Shown piece by piece: positions 43,079 through 51,398 of a DNA stretch of 64,000 bases. Made by a program: the position numbers and the translations under genes. The notes beneath the pieces are model-generated. The model worked only from the letters and a program-made list of their open reading frames with translations, ran no database searches and was not told the DNA's origin. The stretch's first letter is position 1, and the number at the start of each line of letters is the position of its first letter. Origin of the DNA: an uncultured Pelagibacteraceae bacterium (GTDB lineage Bacteria; Pseudomonadota; Alphaproteobacteria; Pelagibacterales; Pelagibacteraceae); assembly GCA_902532525.1 (NCBI GenBank), contig CACAIK010000005.1, positions 18,025 to 82,024 on the forward strand, in the 5' to 3' direction.

Positions 43079-43152
43079 TGGAGCGGGTAAAGGGAATCGA
43101 ACCCTTACATCCAGCTTGGAAGGCTAGCGTTCTACCATTGAACTACACCCGC
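43079..43152 (-). tRNA. tRNA-Gly (anticodon TCC)
   Basis: 74 bases with CCA encoded. Acceptor GCGGGTG with TACCCGC, discriminator T, anticodon loop CTTCCAA giving TCC, T-arm GGGTTCGATTCCC. Second gene of the tRNA-Tyr, tRNA-Gly, tuf transcript, an order that recalls the tyrU-glyT-thrT-tufB operon of E. coli. Confidence 0.97.
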
Positions 43153-43194
43153 AACACCCAAGTACACTCCTCGTCATAAAAAATATTTATTGAA

Positions 43195-43280
<86 letters not shown>

Positions 43281-43338
43281 TTAACAAAGTTTTAGGGGGA
43301 AGCACCCCATGTTCAATAAAGCTTTAAACAACATGCGT

Positions 43339-43366
43339 TTTATATATTTTTATTGTACAAATGCAA
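43339..43366 (-). promoter_or_regulatory. Predicted promoter of tRNA-Tyr, tRNA-Gly, tuf and downstream genes
   Basis: Minus-strand TTGCAT (43366-43361), 16-base spacer, TATAAA (43344-43339). The -35 box interleaves with that of the divergent rlmB promoter. A short GGGG-AAGCA-CCCC inverted repeat lies between this promoter and tRNA-Tyr. The 139-base gap 43281-43419 holds nothing else I can identify. Confidence 0.5.
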
Positions 43367-43381
43367 TACGTGAAATATAGG
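43353..43381 (+). promoter_or_regulatory. Predicted promoter of rlmB
   Basis: TTGTAC (43353-43358), 17-base spacer, TATAGG (43376-43381). Its -35 and spacer overlap the -35 of the minus-strand tRNA-Tyr/tuf promoter, so the two cannot easily be occupied together. The start would be near 43388, about 32 bases before rlmB. Confidence 0.4.
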
Positions 43382-43419
43382 AAAATAGCTCAAAAAATAG
43401 TCTAAATTCAACAATTATT

Positions 43420-44163
43420 ATGAACAAATCATCTTTTTTTATAGTTGGAAAACATGCGGTTATAGAGGCATTAAAAAATCCCAAAAGAAAAGTTTTAAAA
43501 ATTTTTCTTACTGAGGAAAGTAAAAAAAATATACACAGAGTAAGTTCAAGAAAAAATCTTCTTAAAGATTTAAAAATTTATTACAAAACTCGAAAAGAAC
43601 TTGATAAATACTGTTCGAAAGATGGAATTACTCATCAAGGATATGTTGCTGAAATAGAACATTTTGAAAAAATTAACTTAAAAGAATTTATTAAAATAAA
43701 TAACGATTTAACTTTTGCTTGTTTGGATGAGGTAACAGATCCTAGAAATATAGGCTCTATAATTCGAAGTGCTGCATCATTTGATATCGACGGAATAATT
43801 ATTAAAGAGAGACATTTTCCATCAGAAAGCAAGCTTATGTACAAATCTGCTAGTGGATGCATGGAGCATATAAATATATTTGAAGTATCAAATATAAATA
43901 CCACTCTTAAATATTTAAGAGAAAATAATTTTTGGATTTATGGTTTTGAAGCAAAAAGTGAAAAAAAATTTAATGATATTAAATGGGATGGAAATAACAT
44001 TTTACTTTTTGGTTCAGAAGGATTTGGTATGAGAGAATATACAAAAAAATATACAGATTTTACAGTGAAAATAGATATAAATAAAAATATAGAGAGTTTA
44101 AATATATCTAATAGTGCTGCAATAGTTTTTCATCACATAAATCAATATAAAAATAAAACTTGA
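43420..44163 (+). CDS. rlmB: TrmH/SpoU-family rRNA 2'-O-methyltransferase (RlmB-like)
   Basis: Probable 23S rRNA Gm2251 methyltransferase. 247 residues: N-terminal substrate-binding domain (FFIVGKHAVIEALKNPKR) and a SPOUT catalytic domain with motif 1 EVTDPRNIGSIIRSA (about 103-117), motif 2 LLFGSEGFGMRE and motif 3 LNISNSAAIVFHH forming the knot. Assignment to RlmB rather than TrmH rests on the extra N-terminal domain. tRNA-Thr follows 33 bases later on the same strand. Confidence 0.92.
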   Translation: MNKSSFFIVGKHAVIEALKNPKRKVLKIFLTEESKKNIHRVSSRKNLLKDLKIYYKTRKELDKYCSKDGITHQGYVAEIEHFEKINLKEFIKINNDLTFACLDEVTDPRNIGSIIRSAASFDIDGIIIKERHFPSESKLMYKSASGCMEHINIFEVSNINTTLKYLRENNFWIYGFEAKSEKKFNDIKWDGNNILLFGSEGFGMREYTKKYTDFTVKIDINKNIESLNISNSAAIVFHHINQYKNKT

Positions 44164-44196
44164 TAATATTAAAAATCGTAATACAAAACTCTACGT

Positions 44197-44272
44197 GCCC
44201 TTGTAGCTCAGCTGGTAGAGCAATTGATTTGTAATCAATAGGTCCGCGGTTCGAGTCCGTGCGGGGGCACCA
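44197..44272 (+). tRNA. tRNA-Thr (anticodon TGT)
   Basis: 76 bases with CCA encoded. Acceptor GCCCTTG with CGGGGGC (two G-T pairs), discriminator A, D-arm TAGCTCAGCTGGTAGAGC, anticodon stem-loop around TTTGTAATC giving TGT, T-arm GCGGTTCGAGTCCGT. Its last base is next to the stop codon of convergent nadK (44273). Confidence 0.96.
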
Positions 44273-45043
44273 TTAATTGATATCGTTTCTTAATTGTTCA
44301 ATTTTAATTTTTTTCTGAAGACTTCTATTTTTATCAAATAACAGATTAAATTTAATTTTTTTATTTGTTTTTATATATATTGATTTTGCATTTCTAACTT
44401 CAATATTATCTGCGACAGCACTTATAGGTCTCTTTAAATAATTTAAATTCTTAATTGTAATTTTAGATTTATCACTTACTATTTTTCCTTTCCATCTTCT
44501 TGGTCTAAAAGCACTTATTGGACTTATAGATAATTTTTTAGAATCTAAGCTTAAAATAGGTCCATGAACTGAAAGATTGTAAGCCGTACTTCCAGCAGGA
44601 GTTGACACCAAAACACCGTCAGAAATTAAATGTTTGATAATTTGTTTTTTGCCGTTTGAAATAGTTAAAGATGCAGTTTGCCTGCTTTGTCTTAGAACTG
44701 AGATTTCGTTAATTGCAATACATTTTTTTATAATATTTGATTTATTTTTTACACTCATCTCTAATGGAGATATTGAGACTAATCTTCCTTCAATTAAATT
44801 TTTATAGTTTGTTTTTTCAGAAAATTTATTCATGAGGAAACCATAATTTCCCGAATTTATTCCATAAAAAGGTTTTTTGTATTTATTATATTTTTTTAAT
44901 GTTTCGAGCATAAAACCATCACCACCTATCACAATTATTAAATTAGATTTTGACAAAGAATATGCCTTTATTCTTTTTAAGACCGCATTTTTAATTTTAG
45001 ATGATCTAGAATTTTTGTCTGAAACTATAAAAGGATAAACCAT
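44273..45043 (-). CDS. nadK: NAD kinase
   Basis: Phosphorylates NAD to NADP. 256 residues with the GGDG motif in IVIGGDGFMLETL (about 49-61), NSGNYGFLMN, and the conserved SDGVLVSTPAGSTAYNLSVHGPI region. Upstream in-frame codons to 45082 lie in tRNA-Leu and are unconserved, so the ATG at 45043 is the start: three bases after the tRNA 3' end. Its stop abuts tRNA-Thr. It is therefore exactly boxed by two tRNA genes. Confidence 0.95.
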   Translation of the reverse strand: MVYPFIVSDKNSRSSKIKNAVLKRIKAYSLSKSNLIIVIGGDGFMLETLKKYNKYKKPFYGINSGNYGFLMNKFSEKTNYKNLIEGRLVSISPLEMSVKNKSNIIKKCIAINEISVLRQSRQTASLTISNGKKQIIKHLISDGVLVSTPAGSTAYNLSVHGPILSLDSKKLSISPISAFRPRRWKGKIVSDKSKITIKNLNYLKRPISAVADNIEVRNAKSIYIKTNKKIKFNLLFDKNRSLQKKIKIEQLRNDIN

Positions 45044-45046
45044 TAG

Positions 45047-45132
45047 TGGTGCCCTCGGCCAGACTCGAACTGGCACTCCCAAAAGGGCAAGGATTTTAAG
45101 TCCTTTGTGTCTACCAATTTCACCACGAGGGC
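45047..45132 (-). tRNA. tRNA-Leu (anticodon TAA)
   Basis: 86 bases, class II with a long variable arm and encoded CCA. Acceptor GCCCTCG with CGAGGGC, discriminator A, anticodon stem AAGGA/TCCTT around CTTAAAA giving TAA, T-arm CAGTTCGAGTCTG. Immediately upstream of nadK. Confidence 0.97.
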
Positions 45133-45176
45133 ATTTATAAAGTTCATCGTTATATATATTAAAATTTATATCTCAA

Positions 45177-46469
45177 CTATATTAAATTGTATTGATATTC
45201 TCTAGCTTCAATTATTTCTTTATGTAAATTTATCTCAACATCATCCAATCTTATAAATTGATCTTTCATTATGTCATTCTTTAAGACTGCATTATCAGTA
45301 TAACCCATAGGTAAAATTCTTTCTTGTTTAGATCTTTTGGATGAAATCAACCTTCCCCTTGCACAATAACCCCCTTCTCCATCAAGTTTTTGACCTGCCT
45401 TTAAATTTTTTTTTGCGACACTAGCTATCTCAGCATTAAAGTTTTTTGTATGACCTGTAGCCTTTTTATCAAGCACTATAGAGTAAATTGATTGAGCTAA
45501 TTCTAATCCAATATAATGATAAGGCCTCCAAATAGCTGAATAACTTCCAGAGGAATCTGTTACCATTCCATAGTCTTTAAAACAGTTTTTCACATACTCA
45601 TTTTGAGCTTTAATAACAATATACACTCCCCATCTAAGATCATTAGGGATATCTTTTTTATCTAAATCTATGCTTGAAATAACTTCTACTTGACCAGAGT
45701 GATCTAATAAACCTCCCTCTGATTTTGGAATTAATTTTTTAGCAATGTCATAAACTCCGATTGGAGGATATGTTAATCCACTATTTGGACATTTTAAGTC
45801 TGTAGCATTGCTAACAGCACACATTTCTATTGATGATTTATCCCCACATAAAAAACTATTAAACATTTTAGGATTCATCCCAGATTCATTTTCAGCTCTT
45901 TCTTTAGTTAAACCATAATGTCCCCAAACAGTTTCTGGTGTCGAATATTCAAATGATGGATGATATTTAGTTCCTTTACCTGCACATATAACTTCAAAAC
46001 CATTTAATTTTGCCCATTCAATTTGTTCTAATATTAATGATGGCTGATCACCATAAGCCATTGAACAGATCACATTATTTTTCTTTGCTAGATCAGACAA
46101 ATACTTTCCGCATAAAACATCTGCTTCAACATTAACCATTATTACATGCTTTTTGCTTTCTATGATTTTCTTTGCATGTAATGTGCCTGCTATAGGGTTG
46201 CCTGTAGCTTCAATAAATACATCAATTTCTCTGTTAAAAACTTTGTCTAAATTATCTGCAAAATTAATATTTTGTATAGTTTCGCTAGATAATCCACTAT
46301 TTAAACAATTTTTTTTTGCTCTCTCAATATCAAGCTCTATGATTGAATCTAAAATAATTTTGTTTAATTGATTATATTGAGCGAGAAACATTGAAACAAA
46401 TTTCCCACAGCCAACAAAAGCAACTCTAATTGGTTTTTTTAAATTTTGAAGTTTAGTATATAAATACAC
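45177..46469 (-). CDS. Predicted homoserine-dehydrogenase-like NAD(P) oxidoreductase (COG4091-type)
   Basis: 430 residues. The N-terminal third is a Rossmann fold (VAFVGCGKFVSMFLAQYN near 16-33, then EATGNPIAGTLHAKKII and HVIMVNVEADVLCG) as in the predicted homoserine dehydrogenases of COG4091. The C-terminal part (NFNAEIASVAKKNLKAGQKLDGEGGY) looks like an SAF-type domain, found in that group. The true substrate is not known to me. It is not ordinary Hom: ACT and the usual HD motifs are missing. Four bases separate it from the AzlD gene, suggesting co-transcription with AzlC/AzlD. The start could be a little downstream. Confidence 0.75.
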   Translation of the reverse strand: MYLYTKLQNLKKPIRVAFVGCGKFVSMFLAQYNQLNKIILDSIIELDIERAKKNCLNSGLSSETIQNINFADNLDKVFNREIDVFIEATGNPIAGTLHAKKIIESKKHVIMVNVEADVLCGKYLSDLAKKNNVICSMAYGDQPSLILEQIEWAKLNGFEVICAGKGTKYHPSFEYSTPETVWGHYGLTKERAENESGMNPKMFNSFLCGDKSSIEMCAVSNATDLKCPNSGLTYPPIGVYDIAKKLIPKSEGGLLDHSGQVEVISSIDLDKKDIPNDLRWGVYIVIKAQNEYVKNCFKDYGMVTDSSGSYSAIWRPYHYIGLELAQSIYSIVLDKKATGHTKNFNAEIASVAKKNLKAGQKLDGEGGYCARGRLISSKRSKQERILPMGYTDNAVLKNDIMKDQFIRLDDVEINLHKEIIEAREYQYNLI

Positions 46470-46473
46470 AGAT

Positions 46474-46791
46474 CTATCTTAATAAGAAAAAAATAATAAA
46501 CCAATAAGATAATAATCCTGAAACAATAGTAGCGATTACACTCTTTGAGTAAAATCCAACAACTAAAGCAACAATTGCACCATAAATTTTTGGATCTGTG
46601 ATTTCTACTAACAAACCAAAATCATTAAAAAAAACACCAGGAAATATTATTGCTGGAAATACAGCTGCTGGAACATAGTTAAGAACTTCTTTAACTTTTG
46701 TTCCAAGCATTTCTCTATCAATTAAAGCGACCATGGCCATCCTTGAAAAATAAGTAACAATTCCAGAAATAATAATTGATAACCAGGTCAT
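46474..46791 (-). CDS. azlD: AzlD-family branched-chain amino acid transport protein
   Basis: Small subunit (105 residues) of an AzlCD-type exporter. Hydrophobic throughout, with about four membrane segments, and the family pattern of a central RxLGTKVKEVLNYVPAAVFPAI-like stretch (here DREMLGTKVKEVL then YVPAAVFPAIIFPG). Its start overlaps azlC's stop by four bases. AzlCD is known to export branched-chain amino acids and analogues in Bacillus; the substrate here is inferred. Confidence 0.88.
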   Translation of the reverse strand: MTWLSIIISGIVTYFSRMAMVALIDREMLGTKVKEVLNYVPAAVFPAIIFPGVFFNDFGLLVEITDPKIYGAIVALVVGFYSKSVIATIVSGLLSYWFIIFFLLR

Positions 46792-47474
46792 TTTTTCAGT
46801 CTCAGCATTATAAAAGCTGCAATTAAAGCAACAATTGGAGATAATATTATGTAAGATTTGAATGGGGCATTAAATAATATTAGTGAAGCAAATCCAGATA
46901 CCAACATCACAAAAACATGATCTAATTTTCTTAAGTCATTTACAATAATCGCTAAAAAAGTGAGAGGGATCGCAAATTTTAAACCCAATTCTTCAGGAAT
47001 AAATGAGCCCAATATAATTCCACTAATTGTGGATAACTGCCAACAAAACCAAAGTGTTACTCCTGTACCAAGAACATAATAATGTGGATTAGATAAATTT
47101 TTATTCTGTCTTAAATACTTATTAGATTCTGCAAAGCCTTGGTCCACAATAAAATAAGATATAATTAATTTTTTAATAAAGCTCAGTTTTTCTAAATACT
47201 CAGATAAAACTGCTCCATATAATAAATGTCTTGAGTTTATTACTCCAACTGATGTAATGGCTACTAATGATGAAGCTCCACCTGACAAAAGTTGCATAAA
47301 TATTATCTGTGAAGCACCTCCAAAAATAATCAAGGAAGTTGCATAAACTAAAATTGGATTAAAACCTAATTCAATACCAATAGCTCCAGTTATAATTCCA
47401 AAAGGAATTACTGATAACATATGAGGTAAAACAGCAACTATACCTTTAAAAAATATTTTTGATTTTGAAAGCAT
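46788..47474 (-). CDS. azlC: AzlC-family branched-chain amino acid permease
   Basis: Large subunit (228 residues) of the AzlCD exporter. Shows SVIPFGIITGAIGIELGF near 20-37, FGGASQIIFMQLLSGGAS, NSRHLLYGAVLSEYL and the DQGFAES motif, all typical, with about six membrane segments. Overlaps azlD by four bases. Confidence 0.92.
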   Translation of the reverse strand: MLSKSKIFFKGIVAVLPHMLSVIPFGIITGAIGIELGFNPILVYATSLIIFGGASQIIFMQLLSGGASSLVAITSVGVINSRHLLYGAVLSEYLEKLSFIKKLIISYFIVDQGFAESNKYLRQNKNLSNPHYYVLGTGVTLWFCWQLSTISGIILGSFIPEELGLKFAIPLTFLAIIVNDLRKLDHVFVMLVSGFASLILFNAPFKSYIILSPIVALIAAFIMLRLKK

Positions 47475-47477
47475 TAA

Positions 47478-47882
47478 TTAAAAATTCACTAAAGCTTTTT
47501 TGAGATATTTTTGGTCTAACTTACAATCTTTATAACCTTGTTTAACTACATTTAGATACCTTTCAGTTGGATATCTAAAAATTGTTTTTTTAGGCATGAT
47601 ATAAGTCATCACAGTATTGTTGTAATATTTAAAATACATTTTTTTATAGAGAATTGGATAATCTTCATAAATATCAAGTTTTTTTTCATCACTTTTTGAT
47701 ATCTCGTACAATCCACCGGGCACAATTGAATTATTTTTCTTTTCTATATCTGCGGCACGATATTTGCTTCTGAAATTAAGTGTATATCCTTTTAAATTTA
47801 TCTTTTTAATAAATTTGGAATCTTTACATCTTCTTTTCATTTGAAAATGATTTAGATTACTTCCATAAGCAAAATAAAGCAT
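47478..47882 (-). CDS. Gamma-glutamylcyclotransferase-like protein
   Basis: 134 residues of the GGCT-like fold. The substrate loop LYFAYGSNLN at 2-11 and the acidic residue in KLDIYEDYPILYKK (Glu near 72, the catalytic position in active enzymes) are both kept. Active members release 5-oxoproline from gamma-glutamyl amino acids or glutathione derivatives. The specific substrate cannot be told. Three bases from azlC and two from the CinA-domain gene, so likely one operon. Confidence 0.82.
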   Translation of the reverse strand: MLYFAYGSNLNHFQMKRRCKDSKFIKKINLKGYTLNFRSKYRAADIEKKNNSIVPGGLYEISKSDEKKLDIYEDYPILYKKMYFKYYNNTVMTYIMPKKTIFRYPTERYLNVVKQGYKDCKLDQKYLKKALVNF

Positions 47883-47884
47883 AA

Positions 47885-48634
47885 TTATCTCTCAACTATT
47901 TCAATTTCTTTATCTTTAACAAATTTAAGTATTTCTGAATTACATTTATCAATTTTTGTTTTATCTACTGATCTGACAACAATTGATACCCCTAATTTTC
48001 CAGCTTTAAAAAAAGGATAACTTCCAATTTCAACTTCAGAATTATTATTTTGGACCTCTGTTAAAGATTTAGCTATTTCACTCTCAACAGTTCTTAAATT
48101 AATTGTTTCACTTAAAATTGGCTCCCCACCAACCAAAAGATTATTTAAACTTCCAAGCATAGCCTTCATAATAGATGGAACTCCTGGAAGACAAAATACG
48201 TTTTCAACATAAAAGCCTGGTGCACCACTGGATGGATTTAAAATTAAATTAGCACTAACAGGCATTTTGGCCATTTTTTGTCTACCTTCATTAAACTCTC
48301 CTGGCTTATAATAATTTTCTAATATTGAAAAAGCCTCTTTATGAAAACCGTATTCGATATTAAACGCTTTAGATACAGACTCTGCAGTAATATCATCGTG
48401 AGTTGGCCCTATTCCCCCTGTTGTAAATATATATGAATATTTTTCTCTGAGTTCGTTAATTGTATTTATAATAATATTTTCATCATCAGGAATTACTCTA
48501 ACTTCTGCAACAGGTATGCCTAATGAATTTAACCAAATTGCCAATGTGCTTGTATTAACATCTTGTGTTCTTCCAGAGAGAACTTCGTTACCGATAATTA
48601 AAATACCAGCATTTATCTCTTTTTTATTTTGCAT
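47885..48634 (-). CDS. CinA N-terminal / molybdopterin-binding (MoaB-Mog fold) protein
   Basis: 249 residues with the MPT-binding-like fold of CinA's first domain: AGILIIGNEVLSGRTQDVNTS near 9-29 and TTGGIGPTHDDITAESVSKAF near 70-90. It has no C-terminal nicotinamide-nucleotide deamidase (PncC) domain, so it resembles stand-alone COG1058 proteins, some of which hydrolyse ADP-ribose or related compounds. It faces sfsA with only 22 bases between start codons. Confidence 0.85.
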   Translation of the reverse strand: MQNKKEINAGILIIGNEVLSGRTQDVNTSTLAIWLNSLGIPVAEVRVIPDDENIIINTINELREKYSYIFTTGGIGPTHDDITAESVSKAFNIEYGFHKEAFSILENYYKPGEFNEGRQKMAKMPVSANLILNPSSGAPGFYVENVFCLPGVPSIMKAMLGSLNNLLVGGEPILSETINLRTVESEIAKSLTEVQNNNSEVEIGSYPFFKAGKLGVSIVVRSVDKTKIDKCNSEILKFVKDKEIEIVER

Positions 48635-48656
48635 ATGTAAATATAAGTAAATTTAT

Positions 48657-49343
48657 ATGAAATTTACAAATAGCCTTATTAAAGGAAAATTATTAAAAAG
48701 ATATAAAAGATTTTTTGCTGATATAAAAGTAAATAACAAGATTATAACGGCACATTGTCCTAACACTGGATCTATGCAGGGTCTTTTGGACCAAGGTAAT
48801 GAAGTATTAGTGACAGAACACAATGATCCAAAAAGAAAATTGAAATTTACATTAGAAATAATTAAAGCAAAAAAAAGATACGTTGGGGTAAATACTCATA
48901 GAGCTAACAAAATAGTTAATCATGGATTAGAAAATAAATTAATCTCAGAATTTAAAACTATTAAAAATATTAAACCAGAATTTAAATTTAGTGATGATAC
49001 AAGATTTGATTTTTTATGTGATAATTATTTAATAGAAGTAAAGAATGTTACATTATTTAGAGAGAATGATATTGCAGAATTTCCTGATGCGGTAACCTCA
49101 AGAGGAACAAAGCATCTAAATATGTTAATTAAATCAACTAAAAAAGGATATAAACCGTATGTCTTATTTTTAACGCAAATTCAAAATATAAATAATTTTA
49201 GAATTGCAAAAGATATTGACCACATTTATTTTGAAAATTACAAAAAAGCAAAAAAAGCTGGAGTAAAATTTCTTGCTTATAGATGCAAACTTAGTTCTAA
49301 AGAGATTAAAATTGAAAAAAAAATTAATATTATAGATGAGTGA
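48657..49343 (+). CDS. sfsA: Sugar fermentation stimulation protein SfsA homologue
   Basis: 228 residues of the SfsA family, a nuclease-like fold with a DNA-binding OB-like N domain; E. coli SfsA affects maltose metabolism, and the biochemical role is unclear. Family features are AHCPNTGSMQGLL (about 38-50), SDDTRFDFLCDNYLIEVKNVTL with acidic and Lys residues as in PD-(D/E)XK nucleases, and FPDAVTSRGTKHL. Overlaps map by eight bases and starts a long plus-strand operon. Confidence 0.93.
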   Translation: MKFTNSLIKGKLLKRYKRFFADIKVNNKIITAHCPNTGSMQGLLDQGNEVLVTEHNDPKRKLKFTLEIIKAKKRYVGVNTHRANKIVNHGLENKLISEFKTIKNIKPEFKFSDDTRFDFLCDNYLIEVKNVTLFRENDIAEFPDAVTSRGTKHLNMLIKSTKKGYKPYVLFLTQIQNINNFRIAKDIDHIYFENYKKAKKAGVKFLAYRCKLSSKEIKIEKKINIIDE

Positions 49344-50106
49344 TTATAAAGAAAAATTTGAAAAGATGAGAGTTGCTGGAAAGCTTGCATCTAAAACTTT
49401 AGACATGCTTACAGATTATATTAAACCAGGAGTATCAACAGATAAGATCGATAAATTAGGTTATGAATTTATTAAAGATAATGGTGGCTATTCAGCTCCA
49501 TTGTTTTATAGAGGTTTTGAAAAATCACTCTGCACATCATTAAATCATGTAGTTTGTCATGGAATACCCTCTGAGAGAATTTTAGAAGATGGTGATGCAG
49601 TTAATGTTGATGTGACAGCAGTCGTTGATAATCATTATGGGGATACAAGTAGAATGTATGAAATTGGAAATGTTCCAGTTAAGGCAAAAAATTTAATCGA
49701 AGCAACCTATGACTCTTTGATGAAAGCAATATCTATTTTAGAACCAGGTAAAAAACTTGGTGATATAGGATTTGAAATTCAATCTTATGTTGAAAGTAAA
49801 GGTTATTCAGTTGTAAGAGATTTTTGTGGGCATGGAATAAGTAATGTATTTCATGAAGCTCCTAATATACTTCATTATGGATCTAAAAATACTGGCAAAG
49901 AACTAATACCTGGTATGACTTTTACTATTGAACCAATGATAAATTATGGAAAATATGACACAAAAGTTTTAAATGATGGGTGGACAGCTGTAACTAAAGA
50001 TAAATCTTTATCAGCACAATTTGAGCACACTGTTGGTATCACAGAAGATTCATATGAAATTTTCACAGAATCTGTTAAAGGTTATACGAGGCCCCCATAT
50101 AATTAA
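49336..50106 (+). CDS. map: Methionine aminopeptidase, type I
   Basis: Removes the N-terminal methionine from new proteins. 256 residues. All metal ligands are visible: Asp in NVDVTAVVDNHYGDTSRMY (two Asp), His in FCGHGISNVFHEAP, Glu in FTIEPMI, Glu in FEHTVGITE. Overlaps sfsA and purB (by one base). Confidence 0.98.
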   Translation: MSDYKEKFEKMRVAGKLASKTLDMLTDYIKPGVSTDKIDKLGYEFIKDNGGYSAPLFYRGFEKSLCTSLNHVVCHGIPSERILEDGDAVNVDVTAVVDNHYGDTSRMYEIGNVPVKAKNLIEATYDSLMKAISILEPGKKLGDIGFEIQSYVESKGYSVVRDFCGHGISNVFHEAPNILHYGSKNTGKELIPGMTFTIEPMINYGKYDTKVLNDGWTAVTKDKSLSAQFEHTVGITEDSYEIFTESVKGYTRPPYN

Positions 50107-51398
50107 TGATATCAAGATATTCTAGAAAAGAACTTGTCAGCATTTGGTCTGAAGAAAACAAATATAAAATTTGGCTAGATGTTGAAATTGCTGCAGCTGA
50201 GGCAATGGAAAAATATAAAATTATTCCTAAAGGAGTTGCATCATTGGTTAAAAAAAAAGGTAAAATCAAAGTTAATAGAATTCATGATATAGAAGCAAAA
50301 GTTAAGCATGATGTAATTGCTTTTTTAACATCAATTACCGAACAAGCAGGTCTTAAAGCAAGATATCTTCATCAAGGCATGACCTCATCTGATATTTTAG
50401 ATACAACTTTAAATATTCAATTGGTTCAGTCAGGAAATATTTTATTAAAAGACATTGATAAAATTTTATATGTTTTAAAAAAACAGGCTAAAAAATATAA
50501 ATTAACTCCATGTATTGGAAGAAGTCATGGTATTCATGCGGAACCAATTACATTTGGACTAAAATTAGCATCATTTTATGAAGAATTTAAAAGAAACAAA
50601 TTAAGATTAAAAGATGCAATAGAAAATGTATCAACATGTGCAATTTCTGGGGCTGTAGGGACGTTTGCAAATATAAATCCTAAAATTGAAATTTATGTTG
50701 CAAAAAAATTAAAATTAAAAGCTGAGCCAATTTCAACTCAAATTATACCAAGAGATAGACATGCACATTATTTTGCAGTTCTCGGGATTATTGCTGGATC
50801 TGTTGAAAGAGTAGCGACAGAAATAAGGCATTTACAAAGATCTGAAGTTTATGAATTACAAGAATATTTTTCAAAAGATCAAAAAGGCTCATCTGCTATG
50901 CCTCATAAAAAAAATCCAATATTAAGTGAAAATCTTACAGGACTTGCAAGAATGGTGAGAAGCTATGTAATACCAGCTTTAGAAAATATTTCTTTGTGGC
51001 ATGAAAGAGACATTTCTCACTCTAGTGTTGAAAGAAATATTGGTCCGGACGCAAACATAACTTTAGATTTTGCATTAGTTAGACTGTCAGGAATTTTAGA
51101 GAAAATGATTGTTTATCCAAAAACGATGATAAAAAATTTAAATTTAACAAGAGGACTTGTTTTTTCTCAAGAGGTAATGTTAGAACTTACTAAATCAGGT
51201 ATTGCTAGAGAGAAAGCGTATAGATTGGTTCAGTCTCATGCTAAAGCTAGTTTTGCAAAGAATACAAACTTAATAACACTTTTAAAAAGTGATAAATCAA
51301 TCACTAGCAAAATAAGTGAAAAAAGATTAGATAAAATCTTTACTTATGACAAACACTTAAAAAATGTAAATTATATATTTAAGAGAGTATTCAAATAA
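50106..51398 (+). CDS. purB: Adenylosuccinate lyase
   Basis: Releases fumarate from SAICAR and adenylosuccinate in purine synthesis. 430 residues with the MTSSDILDTTLNIQL region, GRSHGIHAEPITFG (catalytic His) and the superfamily signature GSSAMPHKKNPILSEN. Between map and purC with single-base overlaps. Confidence 0.98.
   Translation: MISRYSRKELVSIWSEENKYKIWLDVEIAAAEAMEKYKIIPKGVASLVKKKGKIKVNRIHDIEAKVKHDVIAFLTSITEQAGLKARYLHQGMTSSDILDTTLNIQLVQSGNILLKDIDKILYVLKKQAKKYKLTPCIGRSHGIHAEPITFGLKLASFYEEFKRNKLRLKDAIENVSTCAISGAVGTFANINPKIEIYVAKKLKLKAEPISTQIIPRDRHAHYFAVLGIIAGSVERVATEIRHLQRSEVYELQEYFSKDQKGSSAMPHKKNPILSENLTGLARMVRSYVIPALENISLWHERDISHSSVERNIGPDANITLDFALVRLSGILEKMIVYPKTMIKNLNLTRGLVFSQEVMLELTKSGIAREKAYRLVQSHAKASFAKNTNLITLLKSDKSITSKISEKRLDKIFTYDKHLKNVNYIFKRVFK

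Noticed and set aside
43281..43320. GGGG-AAGCA-CCCC inverted repeat near tRNA-Tyr as a terminator
   Set aside because: Only four base pairs, and it lies upstream of the tRNA in its own leader with no U-tract; at most a processing aid.
45044..45082. NadK start upstream in tRNA-Leu
   Set aside because: The 13 extra residues are read from tRNA sequence; the ATG at 45043 begins the recognisable NAD kinase.
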